Translations under genes and position numbers: made by a program
DNA from: Pseudonocardia xinjiangensis
GTDB lineage: Bacteria > Actinomycetota > Actinomycetes > Mycobacteriales > Pseudonocardiaceae
NCBI RefSeq assembly: GCF_012911925.1
Contig: NZ_JAAXKY010000072.1
Coordinates: forward strand, 1 to 36,134
Direction: 5' to 3'
Length of the DNA stretch: 36,134 nucleotides
The notes under the pieces: generated by a model
Told to the model about the DNA's origin: nothing
What the model saw: the letters and a program-made list of their open reading frames with translations, nothing else
The model's database searches: none
Shown here: piece after piece, positions 24,076 through 31,546 of the stretch
Numbering within the stretch: position 1 is the first letter of the stretch
Layout: each line of letters opens with the position of its first letter

Positions 24076-25022
24076 CGGGCCCCCTCCTCACGGAACAGCG
24101 ACGACACGGTGCGCAGCGCGAGCGTGGCGATGAGGATCGTCCCGATCACGACGACGACGCCCGCGGCGGACGCCCGGCCGTAGTCCTGCGCGTTGTAGAA
24201 GGTCTGGTAGATCGTGTAGGGCAGGTTGGCCGTGCCCAGACCACCCGAGGTGATCGTGAAGACGGCATCGAAGTTCTGCACGATGTAGATCGACCCGAGC
24301 AGGGCCCCGAGCTCCAGGTACTGCCGCAGGTGCGGCAGCGTCATGTGCCGGAAGATCTGCCAGCCGGAACAGCCGTCGATCTTGGCGGCCTCGATCACGT
24401 CGAGCGGTTTGCTCTGCAGGCCGGCCAGGATGATCAGCATCATGAACGGCGTCCACTGCCAGACCAGCGACACCACGATCGCCGTCAGCGGCATGGTGGA
24501 TACCCAGTCCGGCTGGGGCGCGTTCTGCCCGAAGATCCATGTGAGCACCCCGTTGAAGAGGCCGTACTCCGGGTTGTAGAGCGCGTGCTTCCAGACCAGC
24601 GCGGCCGCGACCGGCACGATGAGGAACGGCGTGATCATCATCGTGCGGACGACGCCGCGACCCCGGAATGCCCGGTCCAGCAGCAGCGCGATGAGCAGGC
24701 CGAGGACGAGACTGACCAGCACCACGGAGACGGTCAGCTTGATGGTGGTGATGATCGAGTCACGCGTGTTCACGTCGGTGAGCACGCGCCGGAAGTTGTC
24801 GATCCCCGCGAACCCCCGCTCGTCGGGGTAGTACGCGTTCCAGTTCATGAACGAGATGATCAGCGTGACCACGAACGGCAGCTGCGTCACGATGATCAGG
24901 AAGATCAGTGCGGGCAGGAGCGGTGCCCGCCGGGCCCAGTTCCCCGCGCGGCGCAGCGCCTGTGTCTCCTCCGGCGAACGGCGCCACGCCGGGCCCGTCC
25001 GCGGTTCGAGTGCTGTGGTCAT
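24072..25022 (-). CDS. ABC transporter permease, MalF-like (sugar alcohol/sugar)
   Basis: A 316-residue permease of the MalF/UgpA type with six transmembrane segments and a cytosolic N-terminus of about 35 residues. The EAA loop reads DVIEAAKIDGCSGWQIFRHMTLPHL. The periplasmic-side loop region after helix 1 (FMNWNAYYPDERGFAGIDNFRRVL) is characteristic of the sorbitol/mannitol group. Start and stop each overlap the neighbouring gene by 4 nt (ATGA). No gene for the ATPase subunit lies in the operon, as is common in actinomycetes that share one MsiK-type ATPase between several sugar importers. Confidence 0.9.
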   Translation of the reverse strand: MTTALEPRTGPAWRRSPEETQALRRAGNWARRAPLLPALIFLIIVTQLPFVVTLIISFMNWNAYYPDERGFAGIDNFRRVLTDVNTRDSIITTIKLTVSVVLVSLVLGLLIALLLDRAFRGRGVVRTMMITPFLIVPVAAALVWKHALYNPEYGLFNGVLTWIFGQNAPQPDWVSTMPLTAIVVSLVWQWTPFMMLIILAGLQSKPLDVIEAAKIDGCSGWQIFRHMTLPHLRQYLELGALLGSIYIVQNFDAVFTITSGGLGTANLPYTIYQTFYNAQDYGRASAAGVVVVIGTILIATLALRTVSSLFREEGAR

Positions 25023-26386
25023 GATCCGCCCTCCGCCCGGGCCCGGTAGCGCTCCGCCACGTCGTCAGCGAGCTGCTGACCCCGGTCGAGCGCCTGGTCC
25101 ACCGTCACCAGCCCGGCGATCGCCGAGCTCACGTCCTGCGACACCTGCGTCCCGAGGTCGGGGAACTCCGGGATGTCCACGAACTGGATGCCGATCGCCG
25201 GCCTCGGCTGGACCCCGGGGTTGCGTGGGTCGGCGCTCTCGATCGCCGCCTTCGTCGGACCGGCGAACGCCCCGGCCTGTGCCAGGTAGTCCTGGTTCTC
25301 GTACGTCGACGCCCGCTTGCCGGCCGGCACGTTCGACCAGCCGATCTCCTGACCGACGAGCTGCTCGTACTGCTTGCTCGACGCCCAGGAGATGAACTTC
25401 CACGCGTCGTCCTTCTTCTGGCTCGCCGCCTGGATGGCCCACGACCACGCGTACAGCCAGCCGGAGCTGGCGGTCTCCACGACGGGTGCGGGCGCGTAAC
25501 CGATCTTGCCGCGCACCGGCGAGTCGGCCGCCTCGAGCGAGCCCGCCGCGGACGTGGCGTCGTACCACATCGCGACGTTGCCCTGGACGAGGTTGTTGAG
25601 GCACTCGGTGAACCCGGCCTGCGGGGCGCCCGCCTCGCCGTGCGCCCGCACGAGGTCGACGTAGAACTGCACGGCACGGCGGAACTCCGGCGCGTTCACC
25701 TGCGCCTGCCAGTCGGCCGTGAACCAGGTGCCGCCGAAGGTGTTGACGACGGTGGTGAGCGGCGCGAAGACCTGCCCCCAGCCCGGCTGCCCGCGCAGGC
25801 AGATGCCGGCCATCCCGGGCTCGGCACCGTCCACCTTGGCGGCGATGTCGGCCACCTGCTGCCAGGTGGGCTTGGCCGGCATCGTGATCCCGGCGGCCGC
25901 CAACACGTCCTTGCGGTACATGAGGAACGACGACTCACCGTAGAAGGGCTCGCCGTAGATCTTGCCGTCGTCGCCGCTGAGCGACGTGGTCATCGGCGCG
26001 AGGATGTCCTTCTGGTCGAACGCCGGGTCAGCGGCGATGTACTGGTCGAGCGGCGCGATCCACCGGCTGCGGGCGTAGATCGGGATCTCGAAGTTCGAGA
26101 GCGACGCGACGTCGTACTGGCCGGCCTGGCTCGAGAACTCCTGGCTGATCTTGTCGCGCACGTCGTTCTCGGGCAGCACCGTGAAGTTGACCGAGATCCC
26201 GGTGTCCTTCGTGAAGTGCTCGGCCGTGAGCCGCTGTAGGTCGATCATCTGCGGGTTGTTGACCATCAGCACATTGATGCTGTTCGCCCCGCCGCCGCCG
26301 ACGCCGCCGCCCCACCCCGCGCAGGCCGTGCTCGCCAGCATCACCGCGAGAGCGAGCAGCGCAGCGCGCATGCCCGTTCGCTTCAT
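25019..26386 (-). CDS. extracellular solute-binding lipoprotein, sugar-alcohol type
   Basis: A 455-residue family 1 solute-binding protein. A lipoprotein signal peptide with STAC places the lipidated Cys at residue 22, and a Gly-rich linker follows. The body begins NSINVLMVNNPQMIDLQRL. The C-terminal region (QEIGWSNVPAGKRASTYENQDY) resembles the SmoE/mannitol-sorbitol binding proteins more than maltose-binding proteins. It captures the substrate outside the membrane and delivers it to the two permeases. It is the first gene of the operon. GGGAGGAC precedes the ATG, and a GCTCA-GA-TGAGC palindrome lies 27 bp upstream, so the divergent SorC-type regulator probably controls it. Confidence 0.88.
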   Translation of the reverse strand: MKRTGMRAALLALAVMLASTACAGWGGGVGGGGANSINVLMVNNPQMIDLQRLTAEHFTKDTGISVNFTVLPENDVRDKISQEFSSQAGQYDVASLSNFEIPIYARSRWIAPLDQYIAADPAFDQKDILAPMTTSLSGDDGKIYGEPFYGESSFLMYRKDVLAAAGITMPAKPTWQQVADIAAKVDGAEPGMAGICLRGQPGWGQVFAPLTTVVNTFGGTWFTADWQAQVNAPEFRRAVQFYVDLVRAHGEAGAPQAGFTECLNNLVQGNVAMWYDATSAAGSLEAADSPVRGKIGYAPAPVVETASSGWLYAWSWAIQAASQKKDDAWKFISWASSKQYEQLVGQEIGWSNVPAGKRASTYENQDYLAQAGAFAGPTKAAIESADPRNPGVQPRPAIGIQFVDIPEFPDLGTQVSQDVSSAIAGLVTVDQALDRGQQLADDVAERYRARAEGGS

Positions 26387-26412
26387 CGCGTCCTCCCGGG
26401 ACCCACGGGCGT

Positions 26413-26424
26413 GCTCAGATGAGC
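26413..26424. promoter_or_regulatory. operator palindrome 1 (SorC-type regulator candidate)
   Basis: GCTCAGATGAGC, with 5-bp arms around GA, lies between the divergent binding-protein and regulator genes. It is repeated as GCTCAAATGAGC 88 bp away. It sits in the leader of the binding-protein gene, where bound protein would block transcription. Confidence 0.6.
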
Positions 26425-26498
26425 GGCGCCCTGATCACTGGTGAGCCTGTGGTAACGGTCACGTCCAGTCAATGGTTCGTGTAAGAATGGGCGACAGA

Positions 26499-26514
26499 TC
26501 GCTCAAATGAGCGA
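26499..26514. promoter_or_regulatory. operator palindrome 2 (SorC-type regulator candidate)
   Basis: TCGCTCAAATGAGCGA has perfect 7-bp arms around AA and shares the GCTCA/TGAGC core with palindrome 1. It lies just upstream of the regulator's GAGGAGGG ribosome binding site, so it suits autoregulation. An ATG inside this palindrome is not the likely start. Confidence 0.65.
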
Positions 26515-26533
26515 GGTCGAGGAGGGCCGAGCC

Positions 26534-27502
26534 GTGGTCGCGGTCAGAGGCGGCAGTGCACACGGGCCGGCCCACCTCGTCCTCACCGCGTCCGTCGCCC
26601 GCCGGTACTACCTCGACGGCCGCTCGAAGGTCGAGATCGCCGAGGAGTTCGCCCTCAGCCGGTTCAAGGTCGCCCGGCTGCTCGACGACGCCCGCAGCAG
26701 CGGGCTGGTGCGCATCGAGATCGGCCACCCGGGTGTGATCGACGTCGAGCTCTCGGCCCGCCTGATGGAGACCCTCGGCCTGCAGCACTGCGTCGTCACC
26801 GACACCCCCGACGACCACCCCGCATCACTGCGTGAGCACCTGGGAGCGGCCGCCGCCGAACTGCTGACCGAGCTCGTCACCCCCGACGACGTGCTCGGCC
26901 TCTCGTGGGCCCGCTCGGTCAGCGCCATGGCCACGGCGCTGCAGCGGCTCGCCACCGTGCCGGTCATCCAGCTCACCGGCGCGCTGACCCGTCCCGGCGT
27001 GGACGACAGCTCGATCGAGGTGGTCCGGGACGTCGCCCGCGTCGCGGGTGGGCCCGCCTACTTCTTCTACGCGCCGATGGCCGTGCCGGACGCCGCAACC
27101 GCCCAGGCCCTGCGTCGCCAGCCGGAGGTCGCGCGGGCGTTCTCCCGCATCGGTTCGGTCACCCGCGCCGTCGCGGGCGTGGGTGCGTGGGCGCCCGAGC
27201 AGTCCACCCTCTACGACGCCACCAGCGAGGCGGAACGGCACGAGCTCGGCCGGCTCGGGGTGACCGCCGAGATCTCCGGCGTGCTCGTCGACGCCGACGG
27301 GACACCCGTGGCCTCCGACCTCACCGAGCGGATGATCGGCATCACGGCGGAACAGATGCGAGCCGTCCCCGAGGTGATCGCGATCGTGTACGGCACCGCG
27401 AAGGTCAAGGCGGTGCTCGCCGCCGTCCGGGGCGGGCTGGTCGACAGCCTGGTGACGCACTCGACGCTGGCGGAGGCCCTGATCCGCGAAGCCGGATCGT
27501 GA
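26534..27502 (+). CDS. SorC/DeoR-type sugar-binding transcriptional regulator
   Basis: A 322-residue regulator. Residues about 16-60 form the N-terminal helix-turn-helix (VARRYYLDGRSKVEIAEEF, LSRFKVARLLDDARSSGLVRIEI). The rest is the SorC-type ligand-binding domain, a NagB-like Rossmann fold with VLGLSWARSVSAMA, PVIQLTGAL and the C-terminal GTAKVKAVLAAVRGGLVDSLVTH. Such proteins bind phosphorylated sugars or polyols. The GTG at 26534 is chosen over the ATG at 26507 because GAGGAGGG sits 7 nt before it, while the ATG lacks a ribosome binding site and lies inside the operator. It is divergent from the ABC operon and is probably its regulator. The phosphotransferase gene follows after 10 bp. Confidence 0.88.
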   Translation: MVAVRGGSAHGPAHLVLTASVARRYYLDGRSKVEIAEEFALSRFKVARLLDDARSSGLVRIEIGHPGVIDVELSARLMETLGLQHCVVTDTPDDHPASLREHLGAAAAELLTELVTPDDVLGLSWARSVSAMATALQRLATVPVIQLTGALTRPGVDDSSIEVVRDVARVAGGPAYFFYAPMAVPDAATAQALRRQPEVARAFSRIGSVTRAVAGVGAWAPEQSTLYDATSEAERHELGRLGVTAEISGVLVDADGTPVASDLTERMIGITAEQMRAVPEVIAIVYGTAKVKAVLAAVRGGLVDSLVTHSTLAEALIREAGS

Positions 27503-27512
27503 CGGTGGCGGC

Positions 27513-28295
27513 ATGACGGTGGAGGTGCCCCTGCCGGGTGGCACGGCCAACCGTGGCCGCGTCCACCGGGTCGGCGACACGGTGCGCAGGCCGTGGCGGC
27601 CGACGAGCACCGCCACCCACGCCCTGCTGCGCCATCTGGAGCACGTGGGGTTCGACGGGGCGCCTCGCGCGCTCGGCACCGACGGCGCGGGCCGCGAGGT
27701 GCTCAGCTACGTGCCCGGCCAGGCCGTCATCGCCCCGGCACCGGCGTGGGGACTCACCGATGCCGCACTGGCCAGCGTCGGGCGGCTGCTCCGGCGCTTC
27801 CACGACGCCACGGCCGGGTTCGACCCCTCGCCCTACCCGTGGTCGCACCCAGCCCCGGCCCCGTTCGACGGCGGCGGCATCGCGCACAACGACCCGAACC
27901 TGGACAACATCGTCTTCCGGGACGGCCGTGCGGTCGCCCTGATCGACTTCGACCTCGCAGGCCCCGGCAACGCGGTATGGGACGTGGCCGCGGCGGCCCG
28001 GCTGTGGGCACCCCTGCGGGCGCCCGCCGACATCTCCGACGTCCGGCACGGCCGGGAACTGCTGCGCCTGCGGATCTTCGTCGACGCCTACGGCCTGGAC
28101 GAGACCGGCCGCGCCGAGTTCGTCACCGCGCTACGTGCGAGCCACGAGTGGATGCGCGAGATCGTGCGCGACGGCGCCGAGCGCGGGGTGCCGGGCTTCG
28201 TGCAGTACTGGACGCCGGAGGCCGCGGCCCGGGCCGCCCGGACGCGCGAGTGGATCGACCGGAATGCCGACGCGATCACCGAGGCGCTGCGCTGA
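27513..28295 (+). CDS. aminoglycoside-phosphotransferase-fold small-molecule kinase
   Basis: A 260-residue protein kinase-like (APH/choline kinase) enzyme. The catalytic loop HNDPNLDN is at 125-132 (Asp127, Asn132) and the metal motif IDFD at 144-147, both intact. The N-lobe carries PRALGTDGAGREVLSYVPG. It transfers phosphate from ATP to a hydroxyl of a small molecule. The immediate context, 10 bp after the SorC-type regulator and opposite a sugar-alcohol ABC operon, suggests the substrate could be a sugar or polyol rather than an antibiotic, but this is inference. The start ATG at 27513 has only a weak ribosome binding site. Confidence 0.8.
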   Translation: MTVEVPLPGGTANRGRVHRVGDTVRRPWRPTSTATHALLRHLEHVGFDGAPRALGTDGAGREVLSYVPGQAVIAPAPAWGLTDAALASVGRLLRRFHDATAGFDPSPYPWSHPAPAPFDGGGIAHNDPNLDNIVFRDGRAVALIDFDLAGPGNAVWDVAAAARLWAPLRAPADISDVRHGRELLRLRIFVDAYGLDETGRAEFVTALRASHEWMREIVRDGAERGVPGFVQYWTPEAAARAARTREWIDRNADAITEALR

Positions 28296-28308
28296 CGACC
28301 GCGCAGCG
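28285..28308. terminator. bidirectional terminator hairpin
   Basis: Arms CGCTGCGC and GCGCAGCG (8 bp) flank an 8-nt loop. They span the stop of the kinase gene and end directly before the stop codon of the amidohydrolase remnant on the opposite strand. Confidence 0.55.
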
Positions 28309-28662
28309 TCAGCCCTTGACCCGGCGGCCCGCCTGCCACACCCCGCGTACCTGTTCGGGGTCGGCGAGCACGGTGATGTCGTCGAGGGGGTCGTCGTCGA
28401 GGGTGAGCACATCCGCGTCGTAGCCGGCGACGAGCTGCCCGGACCGGGGCGCCTGCGGCCCGAGCGTGTCGGGGCCGTTCGCGGTGGCGGCTTCGATCGC
28501 CTGCAACGGACTGAGACCGGCCTCCACGAGGAGCGGCAGCTCCTCACCGTGGCGTCCCCAGTCGCCCGCTCCGATGTCGGTGCCCATGGCGATGGTGACA
28601 CCGCACTCATGGGCGAGCGCGACCGCTGCGGCGTGCTGCTCGGCGACCGCCGCCAGCTTGCA
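28309..28662 (-). pseudogene. truncated amidohydrolase C-terminal remnant
   Basis: About 118 residues remain of a metal-dependent amidohydrolase (imidazolonepropionase/prolidase-like) that would normally be about 400 residues long. The retained part runs from AVAEQHAAAVALAHECGVTIAMGTDIG (with the last metal Asp in GTDIG) through ELPLLVEAGLSPLQAIEAAT and GQLVAGYDADVLTLDDDPLDD to its natural end. Upstream of 28660 the frame stays open but the residues no longer match the family, and all N-terminal metal ligands (HxH, Lys) are missing. No transposon remains at the break. Base composition is normal. It is best read as a deletion relic, not a functional gene. Confidence 0.75.
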
Positions 28663-28819
28663 TGGCCGGCGACCGTAACGTCTCCGTCCGGTCCCCCTCC
28701 CGGAAGAGTGGTCGTGATCACCCGGGCACCGGAGCACCGTCATCACCGTCTTGACAGTGACGGCCTCACTCGCGAACACTTCCGTCACCTGACGAACGGT
28801 GATTCCGAGGAGGCTCGGC
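28663..28819. promoter_or_regulatory. break region and promoter of the DinB gene
   Basis: Non-coding sequence lies between the amidohydrolase remnant and the DinB-family gene. It holds TTGACA at 28751-28756 and nested inverted repeats (GTGACGG at 28757-28763 with CCGTCAC at 28782-28788). These could be a -35 box with an operator. No good -10 is visible. Confidence 0.4.
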
Positions 28820-29299
28820 ATGGGTACGGCAGTGGTCCCCGGTACCGACGAGTACCTGTACTTCCTCGCGCGGGCCTTCACGGGGATGCTCGACGCGCTG
28901 GGCGACCTGGACGAGGACACGATCAACGCGAGACCACCGGTGCGGGGCGCCAACAGCCCCTTCGCGATCGTGCACCACTGCGTCGAGGTGGCCGACTACT
29001 GGATCGGGCATGTGGTCGCGGGCCGCCCGACCAGCCGGAACCGGGCCGCGGAGTTCAGCGCGACGGGCGGCCTGGACGACCTGCGCCGCCAGGTCGCTGA
29101 CGTTCAGCGCCGGCTGGCCGCCGACCTCGCGGGTGCCGACCTGGCGGGCAGCCCGAAGAACCCTCCGGCCGGCGACTACGAGGGCCCGGAACATGCGTTG
29201 ACGAGCGCGGGTGTGCTCCTGCACGTGCTCGAGGAGCTGGCGCAGCACCACGGACAGGTGCAGCTGACCTGCGACCTTCTCGAGCGGGAGCGGGCGTGA
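28820..29299 (+). CDS. DinB-family protein
   Basis: A 159-residue four-helix-bundle protein of the DinB/YfiT-like group (metal-dependent, often thiol-transferase-related). The metal-ligand positions are visible as His52/His53 in IVHHCVEVADYWIGH and His143/His144 in ELAQHHGQVQLT. The first helix reads EYLYFLARAFTGMLDAL. Some family members act as mycothiol- or bacillithiol-dependent transferases, but no such role can be assigned here. GAGGAGG precedes the ATG at 28820. Its stop overlaps the start of the aminotransferase gene (TGATG), so the two are co-translated. Confidence 0.82.
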   Translation: MGTAVVPGTDEYLYFLARAFTGMLDALGDLDEDTINARPPVRGANSPFAIVHHCVEVADYWIGHVVAGRPTSRNRAAEFSATGGLDDLRRQVADVQRRLAADLAGADLAGSPKNPPAGDYEGPEHALTSAGVLLHVLEELAQHHGQVQLTCDLLERERA

Positions 29300-30486
29300 T
29301 GAGCACCGGCGAAGCGCTCCGGCTGAGCGACCCGCTGTTCGACGCGCTCCGCCTGAGCGAGCTGCGCCGACGCCCCGGGGTGAAGTGGCAACGGGTTGCC
29401 CCGGACGTGCTGCCGGCGTGGGTGGCGGACATGGATTTCGACGTGCCGCCGATGGTGGCCGACGCGATCGAACAGATCGTCCGGTACGGCGACCTCGGCT
29501 ACCCGGAATGGCCGGGAGGCAGCCCGCTCCGCGCGGCCTTCGCCGACCGGATGCTGGAGCGCTACGGCTGGACCATCTCGGCGGCCGACGTCCGCGAGCA
29601 CACCGACCTCCTCCAGGCCCTCCAGCTCGTGCTGCACCTCGGCACCGCTCCCGGGGACGCCGTGGCGGTACAGACGCCGAACTACCCGCCCTTCCTCGCC
29701 ACCCTCGAGGCCATGGGACGCCGCCGGGTGAGCTCGCCGTGGACCAGAACCCCCACGGGCTGGGCGCCCGACATCGCCGGCCTCGCCGACGCCGTCGCCC
29801 GGGAGAACTGCCGGGCCCTGCTGCTGGTCAACCCGCACAACCCGACCGGTCGCGTCCTCACCCGCGACGAGCTCACCGAGATCGCGGGGATCGCCCGGCG
29901 GCACGACCTGCTGGTGATCAGCGACGAGATCCACGCCGAGCTGACCTACGCGCCGCACCGGCACATCCCGTTCGCCTCGCTCGACGACGACACCTCGGCC
30001 CGCACCGTGACGCTGACCTCCGCGAGCAAGGCGTTCAACCTGGCCGGGCTGCGGTGCTCGGTGGCGCACTTCGGCCCACAGCGCCTCCTCGCACTGCGGG
30101 ACGCCCCACCGGTGGACCTCTACGGCACGGTCTCCACGGTCGGCGTGGCCGGCACCCTCGCCGCCTGGCAGTACGGGGCCGACTGGCAGGAGCGGCTGAT
30201 GCGCGTCCTCGACCGGAACCGGCAGCAGGTCAGCGCGGCTCTCGCCTCCTGGGGGGCGGAGGTGACAGCAATGCCCGAGGCGACCTACCTCTACTGGTTC
30301 GAGGCCGATGTCCTCGGGCTGGGCGAGGACCCGGTGAAGGAGGTGCTCACCCGCACAGGGGTCCTGCTCGACGGCGGTGCGCCCTTCGGCGACGACGGTC
30401 GCCGGTACCTGCGGCTCAACTTCGCGACCAGCGGCCCGCTGCTGGAGGAGATCCTCGCCCGGCTGGGCTCACTCGCCCGCCGCTAG
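29299..30486 (+). CDS. MalY/PatB-type aminotransferase (cystathionine beta-lyase-like)
   Basis: A 395-residue PLP enzyme of fold type I. Motifs are LPAWVADMDFDVPP (38-51, the MalY/PatB hallmark), QTPNYPPF (125-132), NPHNPTGR (178-185), SDEIHAEL (208-215) and the PLP lysine Lys244 in SASKAFNLAG. The C-terminus has the usual RLNFAT with the carboxylate-binding Arg. MalY/PatB proteins cleave cystathionine or related C-S bonds to release pyruvate and ammonia. The gene's start overlaps the DinB gene stop by one base. It ends 18 bp inside the convergent CGNR gene. Confidence 0.88.
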   Translation: MSTGEALRLSDPLFDALRLSELRRRPGVKWQRVAPDVLPAWVADMDFDVPPMVADAIEQIVRYGDLGYPEWPGGSPLRAAFADRMLERYGWTISAADVREHTDLLQALQLVLHLGTAPGDAVAVQTPNYPPFLATLEAMGRRRVSSPWTRTPTGWAPDIAGLADAVARENCRALLLVNPHNPTGRVLTRDELTEIAGIARRHDLLVISDEIHAELTYAPHRHIPFASLDDDTSARTVTLTSASKAFNLAGLRCSVAHFGPQRLLALRDAPPVDLYGTVSTVGVAGTLAAWQYGADWQERLMRVLDRNRQQVSAALASWGAEVTAMPEATYLYWFEADVLGLGEDPVKEVLTRTGVLLDGGAPFGDDGRRYLRLNFATSGPLLEEILARLGSLARR

Positions 30487-31020
30487 CCCGCCCCGTTCCC
30501 GGCGCTGCCTGCGCCGGTACTCGGCGGCCTTCATCCGGTTCCCGCACTCCGTCATGCCGCACCAGCGGCGGGGCTTGCCGCGGGAGTCGTCGACGAACAG
30601 CCGGGTGCACTCGGGCCGTCCGCACTCCCGCACCCTGGCCAGGTCCGCCGAGCCGACCAGCTCGATGGCGTCGCGGGCGACCGTGGACAGGACCGCGGTC
30701 AGGTCACCATGGCGTTCGAGCGCGCCGCCCGCCGTCAGCACCGACCGGACCGGCGGCGGGTCGGCGAGGGCCTGCAGCTCCGCGGCCTGCACCCGCCGCT
30801 CCGGCTCGGTCCTCGTGGCCGCGTAGACGAGCTCGCGCAACCGGCGCACCTCCGCGACGGCGGTGTCGTCGACCACCGGAGGATGCGTCAGCAGGCCCGC
30901 CTCCACCACCCACTCGGCGACGTCGCGACCAGCCGACAGCAGTTCCTCCTGCTTGTGGCGTCGCCACTTCAGGGTGCCGGCCAGGTCCAGCGACACCCGC
31001 CCGCTCACGAACACATGCAC
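30469..31020 (-). CDS. CGNR zinc-finger protein (ABATE-type regulator)
   Basis: A 183-residue putative transcription factor. The N-terminal ABATE-like domain (SLDLAGTL..., LREL VYAATR) covers about residues 8-125. The C-terminal CGNR zinc finger has four ligands: Cys133, Cys138, Cys154 and Cys159 (C-x4-C, C-x4-CGNR at 159-162). A basic tail RRRQRRERGG probably contacts DNA. These proteins are thought to be stress or envelope-related regulators, mainly in actinomycetes. The GTG at 31020 is supported by TTGCGG, a 17-bp spacer and CAATAT, ending six bases upstream (leaderless). The dyad GTCACC/GGTGAC lies over this promoter. The 3' end overlaps the convergent aminotransferase gene by 18 bp. Confidence 0.82.
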   Translation of the reverse strand: MHVFVSGRVSLDLAGTLKWRRHKQEELLSAGRDVAEWVVEAGLLTHPPVVDDTAVAEVRRLRELVYAATRTEPERRVQAAELQALADPPPVRSVLTAGGALERHGDLTAVLSTVARDAIELVGSADLARVRECGRPECTRLFVDDSRGKPRRWCGMTECGNRMKAAEYRRRQRRERGGLAAGE

Positions 31021-31040
31021 GTCACCATATTGACGGTGAC
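31021..31040. promoter_or_regulatory. dyad over the CGNR gene promoter
   Basis: GTCACC-N8-GGTGAC lies directly before the CGNR start codon and spans its CAATAT -10 element. The site fits autoregulation by the CGNR protein or binding of another repressor. Confidence 0.45.
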
Positions 31041-31102
31041 GTCAGGCTCCCGCAAGGACGGCAACAGCGCAGGAGCCCGCATCCGAACGACCCGGGTCGA
31101 GA

Positions 31103-31474
31103 TCAGGCTCCCGTACCCACCTTGCCCACCGCGCCGCGCAGGCCCACACAGCCGATGCAGCCCACGCAGCCTTCGCAGTCGACACAGCCGATGCAGCCCA
31201 CGCAGCGGCGGCAGCCGACACATCCCAGACACGCGATGCAGGCGAGCAGTCCGACGCTCAGGATCGTCATCACGCTGCCGACGATCCCGGCACTCCCGGC
31301 CGTCGCCACGCTGCCGGCCACACCTGCGCTACCCGACGTGGCGACGCTGCCGGCGACCGCCACGCTGCCCGCCGTCGCCACACTCCCCGCAACCGCCACG
31401 CTGCCGCCCGTCGCGACGCTCCCCACCACCGCGTAGCTGCTGTCGGATCCGGCTTCCTCGACATCCTTCTTCAC
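31103..31474 (-). CDS. Cys-ladder protein with a continuous three-residue register
   Basis: A 123-residue protein that I cannot assign to a family. Residues 18-71 are nine exact hexapeptides of the type G-S-V-A-x-A (GS at 18, 24, 30 ... 66). A hydrophobic stretch follows (about 68-80). Residues 79-109 then hold eleven cysteines at every third position (79, 82, 85 ... 109), mostly as V/I-G-C triplets. From residue 15 to 120, positions divisible by three are almost all Gly or Ala (exceptions include Met69, Leu72, Arg90 and Asp99). The following position is Ser/Thr/Val early and Cys later. The register never slips, so it is probably one repetitive fold (solenoid, polyglycine-type helix bundle or similar). 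GTG 31474 follows GAGAGGAAC. It lies 72 bp downstream of the frameshifted reductase gene. Its function is unknown; thiol chemistry, metal binding and membrane association are all open. Confidence 0.7.
   Translation of the reverse strand: MKKDVEEAGSDSSYAVVGSVATGGSVAVAGSVATAGSVAVAGSVATSGSAGVAGSVATAGSAGIVGSVMTILSVGLLACIACLGCVGCRRCVGCIGCVDCEGCVGCIGCVGLRGAVGKVGTGA
31142..31240 (-). repeat. 9-nt-period coding repeat (Cys triplets)
   Basis: DNA encoding the cysteine triplets of the Cys-ladder protein, with 9-bp periodicity and alternating TGC/TGT codons. Codon differences between units show that the repeat is old and held by selection on the protein, not a recent slippage tract. Confidence 0.7.
31262..31423 (-). 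repeat. 18-nt-period coding repeat (GSVAxA hexapeptides)
   Basis: DNA encoding the nine hexapeptides of the Cys-ladder protein, with 18-bp periodicity. The units differ mainly at third codon positions. Confidence 0.7.
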
Positions 31475-31546
31475 GTCGTTCCTCTCGTTCGCCGTCGGCC
31501 CACAGGATGTCGTAAGGAGTCACGCGGCGGCCATGTCCTCCGTGGT

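Noticed and set aside
26507..26533. ATG 26507 as the SorC-type regulator start
   Set aside because: No ribosome binding site and it lies inside the operator palindrome; GTG 26534 follows GAGGAGGG.
31142..31423. Periodic DNA as a CRISPR or VNTR
   Set aside because: The 9- and 18-nt periods match codon multiples, units vary at third positions and the frame is preserved, so it is coding repeat and not a CRISPR array.
31329..31546. Extension of the reductase first-frame reading into the Cys-ladder gene region
   Set aside because: Arises from the frameshift; residues after the break do not match the family, while the other frame does.
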